The notes: a model not told the origin generated them from the sequence alone. Shown: positions 48,146 through 55,389, counted from the stretch's first letter. The stretch is DNA of 64,000 nt from Streptomyces sp. CB01201 (GCF_002803085.1 NZ_NNBJ01000027.1:1-64000), one strand, 5' to 3'. Program-made: numbers and translations.

Positions 48146-49321
48146 ATGAGCGAAGCCGGCGAGCGTTTGAAGACCGCCCGCAAGCGGCGGGGACTGACAC
48201 AAGCAGAGTTGGCTGACGAGTCCGGTGTGGGCGTGACTGTGATCCGGCACCTTGAGCAAGGGGTGCGCGCCACGGCCCGCATGGAGACGTGGCGGAAGCT
48301 GGCTCACACGCTCCAAATACCCACAATGCGCCTCGCCGAGGGGACGGACGACCCCGGAGTGACTGAGGGCACCGTGGAGACATGGACGGCCGTCAGAGAG
48401 GTGCTGAACTCCCCTCCTGGGACGTTGGCGATCGAGTCCGATGAACCGCCGACGCTGGACGGTGTCCGGGCCGTAGTCGGCGAATCCCTGCCGTACTTCA
48501 AGGGCCAGTTCGGCGCGCTTGCGCGAGTATTGCCCGGCATACTCCGCGACGTGAACGCTCTGGGCGACGAGGGGCAGGCGCTCCGTGCGCGCGTACTGCA
48601 ACTCAGCGGATGGGCGCTGACCATGACCAGGCAATTCGATCTGGCCGAGGACGCACTGGATCGGTCCATGGACTTGGCAACCGACCGCATCCAAGCAGCG
48701 GAGACGATCAATAATTTGACTTGGCTGTACCTCCGCCGGGGTGAGCTGGATCGGGCCCGGAACACTGCCGTCAAGTGGGCTGACGAGACGGAGCCCACCA
48801 AACTGCGGCGCGCCACCCCTGACGAGCTCTCGGCGTGGGGGTGGATGCTGCTTCGCGTGTCAGCGGCATGCATCCGAGACAACCGACCGGGCGAGGCAAG
48901 CGCGGCGATGAAGTGGGCTCGCGTGGCAGGTGACGCGCTCGGCGCCGAATACCAGCCGAGCCCCTTCGTGACGCTGCGCACCTTCGGTCCCACGACCGTG
49001 ATGCTCAAGACCGCGGAGAACGCGGCCGTGACTGGTCATCCCGAAGAGGTACTGAGGCTCGCCCGCCGGGTTCCGAAGGGTGGCGTCCGGCCGACGACCA
49101 ACAATTTGAACCGGCATCAGCTTGACGTGGCTGACGCTCAGGCCAAGACCGGTGACTACACGGGGTCGGTCGCGCGTCTCCTCAAGATCAGGCGCAGATA
49201 CCCCGAGTGGCTGGCTCATCAGCGGTACGCAGGTGACGTGGTGTCACGGATCGCCGAGAAGAGGCGACTCATCACACCTGAACTGCGGGAAGTGGCAAGC
49301 GTGGTGCGCGTCAACCTCTAA
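48146..49321 (+). CDS. XRE-family regulator with TPR-like C-terminal domain (391 aa)
   Basis: The N-terminal HTH (residues 6-62; LKTARKRRGLTQAELADESG, VIRHLEQGVRATARME) is followed by a long helical region (about 130-380) with TPR-like pairs (LSGWALTMTRQFDLAEDALDRSMDLA, NNLTWLYLRRGELDRARNTA, ADAQAKTGDYTGSVARLLK). This resembles quorum-type and secondary-metabolism-linked XRE-TPR regulators of actinobacteria. It lies 277 bp upstream of the peptide/methyltransferase pair on the same strand, with no other gene between them, so it is the best candidate for their regulator. The ATG at 48146 has no strong ribosome site. Confidence 0.85.
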   Translation: MSEAGERLKTARKRRGLTQAELADESGVGVTVIRHLEQGVRATARMETWRKLAHTLQIPTMRLAEGTDDPGVTEGTVETWTAVREVLNSPPGTLAIESDEPPTLDGVRAVVGESLPYFKGQFGALARVLPGILRDVNALGDEGQALRARVLQLSGWALTMTRQFDLAEDALDRSMDLATDRIQAAETINNLTWLYLRRGELDRARNTAVKWADETEPTKLRRATPDELSAWGWMLLRVSAACIRDNRPGEASAAMKWARVAGDALGAEYQPSPFVTLRTFGPTTVMLKTAENAAVTGHPEEVLRLARRVPKGGVRPTTNNLNRHQLDVADAQAKTGDYTGSVARLLKIRRRYPEWLAHQRYAGDVVSRIAEKRRLITPELREVASVVRVNL

Positions 49322-49334
49322 ATGATCACTTGCG

Positions 49335-49364
49335 ACAGTTCGGTGCGTCCGGGCGCGGAACTGT
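49335..49364. promoter_or_regulatory. Inverted repeat ACAGTTC-N16-GAACTGT upstream of the peptide gene
   Basis: Perfect 7-bp arms (49335-49341, 49358-49364), extendable to GCnACAGTTC/GAACTGTnGC, lie 14 bp after the XRE-TPR stop and 235 bp before the peptide ATG. It could be an operator for the XRE-TPR protein. The rest of 49365-49580 shows no other clear signal. Confidence 0.4.
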
Positions 49365-49598
49365 TGCAGACCCACCCTCGTAGCGCCCCTATCGTCACTT
49401 CTCAAGCTGACAGTGAGAGATGGCGGCGCGGATGCCGAGTGGGCTGCTCTTCCATCCGGCTTCGGCGGCCGAGCGACTACGAGACTCAACGATCTCGGCT
49501 GTGTGCGTGAACGCGGCTTCACGGTCCCCGGGGAGCCGTCTCAACCCGGCTCACCCTCTGCCGAGGAACCCGACTCACCGACCGATGGAGGTAGGGAC

Positions 49599-49733
49599 AT
49601 GCGTAGGTGGTGGCTAACGATGGCTGAGGGAAACCCGCAGGACGACAGCGACAGCGGTAACAAGCACGGCGGGGGCGGGTCGGACGAGGGCGGAAACACG
49701 AACGACGGCCAGACCCCGGCGGACGGCAAGTGA
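49599..49733 (+). CDS. Candidate RiPP precursor peptide, 44 aa, Asp/Gly/Asn-rich and Cys-free
   Basis: An ideal GGAGGT Shine-Dalgarno site (49587-49592) lies 6 nt before the ATG, which fixes this start. The peptide begins MRRWWLTMAEGNPQ, a short basic-aromatic leader-like part. It continues with a hydrophilic tail (residues 11-44) holding 6 Asp, 10 Gly, 4 Asn and 3 Ser, including DDSDS and the Asp-Gly pairs NDG (35-37) and ADG (41-43), and ends in Lys. There is no Cys and no FxLD motif, so lanthionine chemistry is excluded. Its TGA overlaps the GTG start of a protein-L-isoaspartate methyltransferase homologue (GTGA). Asp-Gly sites next to such an enzyme suggest methylation and aspartimide formation. 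Alternatively it is a translated regulatory leader. Confidence 0.6.
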   Translation: MRRWWLTMAEGNPQDDSDSGNKHGGGGSDEGGNTNDGQTPADGK

Positions 49734-50899
49734 ACGAGCACGACGCAAAGGAGGTGGGCCCCAAGGGGCTCGCCTCCGTACTCCTGGAAAAGGGAGCGCT
49801 CACCGCCGATTGGCTCCCCGCGTTCGAGGCTGTCCCCCGTCACGCGTTCACGCCGGATGCCATCTGGCCCGGTCGCGCCGGCATGAACCGGCAGAGTGAC
49901 CGAGTGATCCGTAGCGAGGACCCCGAAGCGTGGTGGGAGGCCGTCCACAGGGACGCGCCGATCACGACCCAATGGGACGATGGGGACTACACGGGGCCGG
50001 GCAAGGGAAAGTCGCCCACATCGTCCAACTCCATGCCCACGATGGTGTTTTCCATGCTGGACGCGCTGAGCGTCGAGGCAGGTGACACGGTGCTGGAGAT
50101 CGGCACGGGAACCGGCTGGAACGCGGCTCTGCTGTGTCATCGGCTAGGAGCCGAGAACGTCGTCAGCGTCGAGGTGGACGAGGTCAGCGCAGAGGACGCG
50201 CGTACCCATCTCCATGCCGCTGGGCTCCGTCCGCTGGTGCATGTTGGCGACGGAGCGCAGGGGTACCCGGAGCGGGCTCCGTATGACCGGCTGATCGCTA
50301 CCTGTTCCATTGGCAGCGTGCCCCCGGCATGGCGAGCGCAGGTGAAGTCCGGCGGCCTGATCGTGGCTCCGTGGGGGCCGACGTACGGAGGGGAAGCGGT
50401 GGCACGTCTCACCGTCGCTGAAGACGGTACGGCGTCGGGTCCGTTCGTGGGGTCGTCGGCGTTCATGCGGCTACGAGCTCAGCGACCCCAGCGTATGCAC
50501 GTCCGCGAGTACCTGGGCGGGCGGAAGTGGCCGGCGAACGGCTTGAGGTCCACGACAACTTTGTCTCCGGACGCCGTGGGCGAGTGGAACGTCATGTTCG
50601 CGATCGGAGTGCAGGTGCCCGGTGCGTTTCCCTGGGCTGAGACCTATGACGACGGCTCGTACACGCTCTGGCTACGGGACACGGCCGTCACGTCGTGGGC
50701 GACGGCTGACTACGTGCCGGGGAGTGATGAGTTTGAGGTCCATCAATCCGGGCCCCGGAATCTTTGGGATGAGGTCCTGGTGGCCTACCGCTGGTGGGAC
50801 GACCACGACCGCCCCGGTTTCGATCGCTTCGGGCTGACCGTGGACAGCGGCGGCGAACGTGTCTGGCTCGACTCGCCCGACAACATGGTTTCTGCCTAG
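49730..50899 (+). CDS. Protein-L-isoaspartate O-methyltransferase homologue, probable peptide-modifying enzyme
   Basis: The 389-residue protein has a PCMT-type SAM domain: NSMPTMVFSMLDAL (residues 100-112), motif I VLEIGTGTGWNAALL (121-135), VVSVEVDEVSAEDAR and YDRLIATCSIGSVPPAW. Housekeeping PCMTs are about 210-230 residues. This one has a longer N-terminus (RHAFTPDAIWPG typical, then an acidic insert about 55-95) and about 170 extra C-terminal residues, as in PIMT homologues dedicated to RiPPs, which methylate Asp and drive aspartimide formation. The GTG start overlaps the stop of the 44-residue peptide gene by 4 bp, so the two are translationally coupled. No ATP-grasp, lanthipeptide synthetase, protease or transporter gene is adjacent. 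Repair of damaged protein is the alternative role. Confidence 0.88.
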   Translation: MNEHDAKEVGPKGLASVLLEKGALTADWLPAFEAVPRHAFTPDAIWPGRAGMNRQSDRVIRSEDPEAWWEAVHRDAPITTQWDDGDYTGPGKGKSPTSSNSMPTMVFSMLDALSVEAGDTVLEIGTGTGWNAALLCHRLGAENVVSVEVDEVSAEDARTHLHAAGLRPLVHVGDGAQGYPERAPYDRLIATCSIGSVPPAWRAQVKSGGLIVAPWGPTYGGEAVARLTVAEDGTASGPFVGSSAFMRLRAQRPQRMHVREYLGGRKWPANGLRSTTTLSPDAVGEWNVMFAIGVQVPGAFPWAETYDDGSYTLWLRDTAVTSWATADYVPGSDEFEVHQSGPRNLWDEVLVAYRWWDDHDRPGFDRFGLTVDSGGERVWLDSPDNMVSA

Positions 50900-50924
50900 G
50901 CACAGCGCTTTGACGAGCCTTCCT

Positions 50925-50945
50925 GGACTCTCTGGGGGAGAGTCC
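50925..50945 (+). terminator. Terminator after the methyltransferase gene
   Basis: GGACTCTC (50925-50932) and its complement GAGAGTCC (50938-50945) form an 8-bp stem with a 5-nt loop, 26 bp after the methyltransferase stop. It closes the peptide/methyltransferase unit. Confidence 0.7.
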
Positions 50946-50964
50946 ATTCGATGGCGGACCGTAC

Positions 50965-51133
50965 GTGGCCGTTCGCGCGGTTCCTCGCGCCCCTCGCCGG
51001 ACCGGTGCCGGCCCGCACAGGCATCTTCAGCCCGTCATGGGGCCCTTGGCCCTTAAGGCCTTGGGGGAAATTGAGGACGAGTGACCTTAAGGCGCGACGG
51101 GGGTGCAGGGGGGCGAGCCCCAGGGGTCCCGGG
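50965..51133. repeat. Dispersed composite repeat element
   Basis: The blocks TTCGCGCGGTTCCTCGCGCC, GGCATCTTCAGCCCGTCATG (about 51020-51039), CCCTTAAGGCCTTGGGGGAA, GAGGACGAGTGACCTTAAGG and GAGCCCCAGGGG appear in the same order as at 22665-22830 and 57700-57850. It fills the gap between the methyltransferase terminator and the convergent trpS gene. Confidence 0.8.
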
Positions 51134-52189
51134 TCAAGAGGGGGAGCCCATCGCTTCGCGGACCTCCGCCAAGGTCCGCTCGGCCACCTCGTTCGCCCGG
51201 GCATTCCCCGCCCGGAGCAAGCCCCGTACGTAGGACAGGTCCTGCGCATACTCGGCACGCCGAGCCCGCAGCGGCGCAAGGTGGGCGTTGACCGCCTCCG
51301 TGGCCACCGCCTTCAGCCTCGCCGCCCCGCCGTCCCCCAGCTCCGCCGCCACCTCGTACGGCGACCGGCCCTGGCAGAGGGCCGTGAGCAGCACCAGGTT
51401 GCTCACCTCCGGCCGGCCCTCGGGGTCGTACGAGATCCGCCGCACCGCGTCCGTCTTCGCGCCCCGGATCAGTCGCGCGGTGTCGTCCGAACTCGCCCTG
51501 AGCGCAATGGAGTTGCCCCGACTCTTACTCATCTTCGTGCCGTCCGTACCGAGCAGCAGCGGCGCCTCGGACAGCAGGGTGCGCGGCTGGGGGAAGACCG
51601 GCCCGTACCGCTCGTTGAAGCGGCGTGCGATCGTCCGGGTCAGCTCCAGATGCGGCTCCTGGTCCTTGCCGACCGGCACCAGGTCCGCCTTGCAGAACAG
51701 GATGTCGGCGGCCTGATGCGCGGGGTAGGTGAACATCAGGCCCGAGACGGCCGCCTGCCGGGAGTGCGCGATCTCGTCCTTCACCGTGGGGTTGCGGCCC
51801 AGCTCGGCGACCGATACCAGGCTCAGGAACGGCAGCAGGAGCTGGTTCAGCGCCGGCACCGCGCTGTGCGTGAAGATCGTCGCGCGGGACGGGTCGACAC
51901 CCGCCGCCAGGTAGTCGAGGACCAGACCCTCGACGTGTTCCGTGAGCCGGTCGGCCACGTCCCGGTCGGTGAGCACCTGGTAGTCCGGGATGACCAGGAA
52001 CAGGTCCATGCCCTCGTTCTGGAGGCGGACCCGGTTCTGGAGCGTGCCGAAGTAGTGGCCGAGGTGCAGGGGTCCCGTGGGCCGGTCGCCCGTCAGGATG
52101 CGGTTCTTGGCCGGGCGGTCCTTGGCCGGGGTGGCGACGGGGGCCGCGGCCGGCGGGAGGTGGCTGGTCGTCGTGCTCGTCGTGCTCAT
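51134..52189 (-). CDS. trpS: Tryptophanyl-tRNA synthetase, auxiliary (TrpRS1-like) type
   Basis: The 351-residue class I synthetase has the HIGH-equivalent GPLHLGHYFG near residue 40 and the KMSKS loop TKMSKSRGN near residue 225, with GDRPTG and HQAADILFCKADLVPVGKDQ as in TrpRS. The first 25 residues are a Thr/Ala/Pro-rich extension. Upstream on the same strand lie a 17-residue leader ORF with tandem Trp codons and a hairpin with a T-run, exactly the ribosome-mediated attenuation layout described for the auxiliary, indolmycin-resistant TrpRS1 of S. coelicolor. It should therefore be induced when charged tRNA-Trp is low. The ATG at 52189 has a GAGGAG ribosome site. Confidence 0.93.
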   Translation of the reverse strand: MSTTSTTTSHLPPAAAPVATPAKDRPAKNRILTGDRPTGPLHLGHYFGTLQNRVRLQNEGMDLFLVIPDYQVLTDRDVADRLTEHVEGLVLDYLAAGVDPSRATIFTHSAVPALNQLLLPFLSLVSVAELGRNPTVKDEIAHSRQAAVSGLMFTYPAHQAADILFCKADLVPVGKDQEPHLELTRTIARRFNERYGPVFPQPRTLLSEAPLLLGTDGTKMSKSRGNSIALRASSDDTARLIRGAKTDAVRRISYDPEGRPEVSNLVLLTALCQGRSPYEVAAELGDGGAARLKAVATEAVNAHLAPLRARRAEYAQDLSYVRGLLRAGNARANEVAERTLAEVREAMGSPS

Positions 52190-52296
52190 CGTGGGCTCCT
52201 CGCGAGGCAGGGGAAGGGGAAAGGGAGTGGCGGGCCTGGACGGCGGTGGCCACTGCGGAATCCCGGCGAGGGCGACGCGAGGGTGACGCGGGGGCA

Positions 52297-52327
52297 ACGA
52301 AAAGGGCCGTCCAGTGACGAACGGCCC
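52297..52327 (-). terminator. Attenuator terminator in the trpS leader
   Basis: On the minus strand GGGCCGT, a 10-nt loop and ACGGCCC (52304-52310 and 52321-52327) are followed by TTTTCGTT, giving a U-run unusual for this genome. It lies between the Trp leader ORF and trpS. The upstream arm can alternatively pair with CGGCC in the leader (near 52356-52360), giving an antiterminator. Confidence 0.8.
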
Positions 52328-52353
52328 GGGTGACGATGTCGTGCGTGGGTGTC

Positions 52354-52379
52354 GTGGCCGCTCCTAGGAGGAGCGCCAC
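52354..52379 (-). promoter_or_regulatory. Leader hairpin covering the tandem Trp codons of the trpS leader
   Basis: GTGGC plus GCTCCT (52354-52365, one bulged C) pairs with AGGAGCGCCAC (52369-52379). The Trp codons at 52376-52381 lie in the 5' arm as transcribed, and the leader stop codon lies in the loop region. A ribosome stalled on the Trp codons would prevent this hairpin and free the 3' arm to form the antiterminator. Confidence 0.7.
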
Positions 52380-52417
52380 CAGCAGAGGTGAGAACGGTGC
52401 TGCGCTACGGACGACAT
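52364..52417 (-). CDS. Trp-rich leader peptide of trpS (17 aa)
   Basis: The minus-strand ORF reads MSSVAQHRSHLCWWRSS and contains tandem Trp codons followed closely by the stop within a hairpin. It has no good ribosome site, but TACAGT, a good -10 hexamer, ends 6 bp before the ATG, so the transcript may be leaderless and begin at the start codon. It acts as the sensor of Trp-tRNA charging in the attenuator that controls the downstream synthetase gene. Confidence 0.82.
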   Translation of the reverse strand: MSSVAQHRSHLCWWRSS

Positions 52418-52472
52418 GGGTTCACTGTAGCCCGGCCATGGCGCCGGAGCCCAGGGCTCAACGGCCCACCGG

Positions 52473-52883
52473 TCAGTTCTCGTGTGTGTAGAACACATAG
52501 AACGCCGTCAGGGCCATCGCCGCTCCGAGCGCCGCCCCGATCCCGGACGAGCGCAGCACACTGTGGTCGGACAGGCTGTACAGGAACCCCATCGCGCAGC
52601 CGAACAGCGTCCCGTACGCCGCCGCGCGGATCTCACGGGGCAGGGCGGACTGGATGCGCAGGAGGCCGATGCCCAGGGCGATCAGGATCCCGCCCGCGAC
52701 CACGCCGAGGACGACCTGCCCCCAGGTGATCACGCCGTTGCCGCCGTTGCGCTGGATGCCGGCGGCCCAGATTCCGTACGCCACGCCCAGGACGACGGGG
52801 ACCGCGATGGCGGCCCTGCCCAGGGGGCGGGCCGTGCGCCGGCTCGTCATGGGTGCCGAAGCGTGTGAAGCGTGTGCGGCCAT
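52473..52883 (-). CDS. Small membrane protein, four helices, function unknown (136 aa)
   Basis: Four hydrophobic segments are seen (AAIAVPVVLGVAYGIWAAGI, VITWGQVVLGVVAGGILIAL, AAYGTLFGCAMGFLYSL, GIGAALGAAMALTAFYVFY), after a Ser/His-rich cytoplasmic N-terminus. No family is recognised. The ATG at 52883 has a GGAAGGAG ribosome site; a second ATG 33 bp on is possible. It is divergent from the gene at 52987 across a 103-bp gap with ATATG repeats and reads away from it toward the trpS leader. Confidence 0.72.
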   Translation of the reverse strand: MAAHASHASAPMTSRRTARPLGRAAIAVPVVLGVAYGIWAAGIQRNGGNGVITWGQVVLGVVAGGILIALGIGLLRIQSALPREIRAAAYGTLFGCAMGFLYSLSDHSVLRSSGIGAALGAAMALTAFYVFYTHEN

Positions 52884-52901
52884 GGCGGCACTCCTTCCAC
52901 T

Positions 52902-52939
52902 CATATGCGCGTCCCACTTATATGTGCGTCCCCCATATA
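52902..52939. promoter_or_regulatory. ATATG repeats in a divergent promoter region
   Basis: CATATGCGCGTCCCAC and TATATGTGCGTCCCCC are adjacent 17-bp direct repeats (ATATG at 52903 and 52920). The second forms an inverted repeat TATATG-N9-CATATA (52919-52924, 52934-52939). The AT-rich arms stand out in this DNA and lie 19 bp upstream of the minus-strand start and 48 bp upstream of the plus-strand start. Confidence 0.5.
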
Positions 52940-52986
52940 GCCCACACCCGCGCGCGCCGCCCGGCAACCCGGGATTACGTGGACGG

Positions 52987-53862
52987 GTGCGCAGCTTCCT
53001 GTCCGTGGTGCTGATCGTGCTCGCTGCCGTGCTCGTCCCGCTCGGCGCGATCGCCGCCTGGGCGAAGACGGAGATCGGCGACAGCGGCCGGTACGTCGCC
53101 GCCATGGCTCCGCTCGCCCGCGACGAGGCCGTACGCGGCGAGGTGGCCGGCAGGGTCACCGACGCGATCATGAAGAACGTCGACGTCGGTCCGCTCCAGG
53201 ACTCGGTGGCCTCTCTGGTCGGCGGGGCGGTCCGCTCCTTCACCACCACCTCCGCCTTCCAGGGCGTGTGGAACACCGCCAACCGGGCCGCGCACGCGAG
53301 CGTCGTGTCGGCTCTCACGACGAACGGCGGCGGCAATGACGTACGCATCGACCTGGCGCCCGCCGTCGAGCAGGTCAAGCGTCAACTGGTGGCACAGGGC
53401 GTGCCGTTCGCGAACAGGATTCCCGTGGAACACACCGACCTGACCGTCGTCGAGTCGACGAAACTCGGCCCTGTCCGCACCGTCTTCCGCCTGCTCCAGC
53501 GCATCGGGGTCTGGGGTGCGGTCGGCTGTCTGGTGGCCGCCGCCGGTGCCGTGCTGGTGGCGGTGCGCCGCCGGCGCGCCCTCGTCGGGGTGGGGCTCGG
53601 GCTCGCGGTCGGTGCCGTGGTGCTGCGGGTGCTGGTCTCCGTGGGCCGCAAGCTCACGCTCGACGGGCTGCCCACGGACTCCGATCCGTCGGCGGCGGGC
53701 GCGGTCTACGACGCGCTCACCGACTTCCTCAGCACCACGGCCTGGGGAGTCCTGGCGTTCGGGCTGGCCCTCGCGCTCGGGGCCTGGCTCACGGGCCGGC
53801 CGTGGCGGCGGGGGCGGCGAGCCGCCGAAGCGCCCCGTCCAGGACCGGCCCCGGCGGAGTAG
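52987..53862 (+). CDS. Membrane protein with large extracytoplasmic loop, function unknown (291 aa)
   Basis: An N-terminal helix (FLSVVLIVLAAVLVPLGAIAAW) is followed by an extracytoplasmic region (about residues 25-175; KTEIGDSGRYVAAMAPLARDEAVRG, IPVEHTDLTVVES) and then three membrane helices (about 180-200, 206-225 and 255-275). This plan is that of a widespread uncharacterised actinobacterial family. The start is the GTG at 52987; the frame is open upstream but crosses the repeat operator. The C-terminus is basic and proline-rich. Confidence 0.75.
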   Translation: MRSFLSVVLIVLAAVLVPLGAIAAWAKTEIGDSGRYVAAMAPLARDEAVRGEVAGRVTDAIMKNVDVGPLQDSVASLVGGAVRSFTTTSAFQGVWNTANRAAHASVVSALTTNGGGNDVRIDLAPAVEQVKRQLVAQGVPFANRIPVEHTDLTVVESTKLGPVRTVFRLLQRIGVWGAVGCLVAAAGAVLVAVRRRRALVGVGLGLAVGAVVLRVLVSVGRKLTLDGLPTDSDPSAAGAVYDALTDFLSTTAWGVLAFGLALALGAWLTGRPWRRGRRAAEAPRPGPAPAE

Positions 53863-54023
53863 CGGGCCCGGTCCTGACGCGCGTGGCGGCCCATGCCCGG
53901 AGGGGCGCGCGGCAGCCCATGCCCGGGGGGGGCGGGCAAAGGCTTGAGCAACCGTGCCGGGTGGGGGCCCGTCCTTGAGGGAGGATGCGAGCTCTGTGAC
54001 CAGCTAGCGGGAGGCGGGCCGCC
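53863..54023. other. 161-bp spacer with a duplicated GGCnGCCCATGCCCGG block
   Basis: CGGCCCATGCCCGGAGGGGC and CAGCCCATGCCCGGGGGGGG lie about 30 bp apart (53888-53935). No ORF or terminator is clear. The promoter of the following gene is probably in 53940-54020. Confidence 0.4.
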
Positions 54024-55055
54024 GTGGACACCCTGGGCACCAAAACCATGGGCGCCGGAACCATGCCGGACCGGGACCGCATGGTGGGCGAGCGGCGCCG
54101 ACACCCCTGGCGGGTGGTGTCCGCACTGGCCGGGGCCCTACTCCTGGCCGGGGTCAGTGTGGTGGTGGGCTGCCGGGTCGTCGATTCGGACGGGGTCACC
54201 CCGGTCCCGCAGGCCCTCGCCTTTCTGCCGTGGCTGCTCGTACCGGGCGGCGCCGGGCTCGTGTTCGCCGTGCTCGGGCGGTGGCGCACCGGCATGGTGT
54301 GGGGCGTCGCGGTGCTCGCGGTCACCGGCTGGTACACCCAGCCGTACGGCGCGGCCGCGACCCAGCCGAAGGGCTCGATCCTCGCCGAGTTCCAAGTCCT
54401 CACCTCCAACACCGAGTTCGGATGGGCAACGGACGATCTGATCGCCACGGTCAAGCGCGAGCGGCCCGACCTCGTGTTCGTCGAGGAGTGCAGCTTCCGC
54501 TGCGCCGACGCGCTCGCCGCCGACCTGCCGAAGGCGGACTATCCGTACCGCGATGTCGTACGGGAGGACGGCTCGGCGGGCTCCGCGATCCTGAGCCGGT
54601 TCCCGCTGCGGGCGGTCGCACCCATCGAGTCGGTGATGGCCATGCCGGGCGCGGTGGTCACGATCGGCGGCCGGGACGTACGGATCCAGCTCGCGCACCC
54701 CTCGCCGCCGCTGCCCGGCGACGACACGAAATGGCATCAAGAGCTGGGCAGGATAAGGGAGTTCGCCCGTACCGCGAAGGGTGATCCGGTCATCGTCGCC
54801 GGGGATTTCAACGCCACCCAGGACCACGCCCTGTTCCGCTCGGTGCTCGAAGGCGGCGCCCTGCACGACAGCGCACGGCTGACCGGGCAGTCCGGTGCGT
54901 GGTCCTGGCCGGCCGACCGCAGCACACCGCTGCGCACCCAGATCGATCACGTCCTGGTGAGCGGCGACTTCAAGGCGACGTCCGCCCGCTTCCTCAAGCT
55001 GCGCGGCACGGACCATCGCGCGCTGCTGGTGGGCCTGAGCCTGTACGGCGGCTAG
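54024..55055 (+). CDS. Endonuclease/exonuclease/phosphatase-family membrane protein (343 aa)
   Basis: Three membrane helices in the first 110 residues (VVSALAGALLLAGVSVVVGC, ALAFLPWLLVPGGAGLVFAVL, MVWGVAVLAVTGWYTQPYG) are followed by an EEP domain facing outside (about 120-340). It has VLTSNTEFG, FVEECS, the metal/phosphate site GDFNATQDH, IDHVLVSGDF and the terminal catalytic RGTDHRALLV. Such membrane-linked EEP proteins are predicted phosphodiesterases or nucleases acting on extracellular substrates. The start is the GTG at 54024 without a strong ribosome site. Simple GGTCC/GGTCT repeats follow the stop. Confidence 0.85.
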   Translation: MDTLGTKTMGAGTMPDRDRMVGERRRHPWRVVSALAGALLLAGVSVVVGCRVVDSDGVTPVPQALAFLPWLLVPGGAGLVFAVLGRWRTGMVWGVAVLAVTGWYTQPYGAAATQPKGSILAEFQVLTSNTEFGWATDDLIATVKRERPDLVFVEECSFRCADALAADLPKADYPYRDVVREDGSAGSAILSRFPLRAVAPIESVMAMPGAVVTIGGRDVRIQLAHPSPPLPGDDTKWHQELGRIREFARTAKGDPVIVAGDFNATQDHALFRSVLEGGALHDSARLTGQSGAWSWPADRSTPLRTQIDHVLVSGDFKATSARFLKLRGTDHRALLVGLSLYGG

Positions 55056-55061
55056 ATCTGG

Positions 55062-55145
55062 TCGGTCCGGTCTGGTCGGTCTGGTCCGGTCCGGTCTGGT
55101 CGGTCCGGTCCGGTCCGGTCCGGACCGGTCCGGTCCGGTCCGGAG
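55062..55145. repeat. Simple tandem repeat of GGTCCGGTCT/GGTCGGTCT units
   Basis: About 84 bp made almost entirely of 5-bp GGTCC, GGTCT and GGTCG units directly after the EEP stop codon. The GGTCCGGACC portion is palindromic and could fold. It is a slippage-prone tract. Confidence 0.85.
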
Positions 55146-55175
55146 ATTCACCCCCCGCTCTCCGATTCACCCTCG

Positions 55176-55334
55176 CTATCCACAGGGTCGGCGGGCGTGC
55201 CGGGGCGGGCGGCGCGCGGGGCGGGGCCGGTTTCGCCGTGCGGGGCGGGCATCTCGGGGATGATCCGGAAGCGGTGCTGCCACCGCGTGATCAGATTCGT
55301 AAAAATTATCCACAGGCTGTGGACAACTTTTACG
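55176..55334. promoter_or_regulatory. DnaA-box cluster with a 37-bp palindrome upstream of the FUSC gene
   Basis: TTATCCACA (55306-55314) and TGTGGACAA (55318-55326, complement of TTGTCCACA) are perfect DnaA boxes in opposite orientation with a 3-bp gap. They sit inside a larger 37-bp imperfect palindrome (55298-55334; arms CGTAAAAnTTnTCCACA, 2 mismatches in 17). A third near-match CTATCCACA lies at 55176-55184. The flanks are unusually AT-rich. The site lies 55 bp upstream of the next gene, so it may be a DnaA-controlled promoter or a DnaA-titrating site. Confidence 0.65.
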
Positions 55335-55389
55335 GTTTTGTTGGGCGTCCCGTTTGCACCAAGTGATCTTTTTACGGTGTCGTGTGCTC

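Noticed and set aside
49599..49733. FxLD-type lanthipeptide precursor
   Set aside because: The peptide has no Cys, no Phe and no FxLD motif, and no lanthipeptide synthetase gene is nearby.
55062..55145. Candidate origin or telomere-like repeat
   Set aside because: It is a short slippage-type GGTCC tract; no iteron spacing or replication gene is near it. The DnaA boxes downstream are reported separately.
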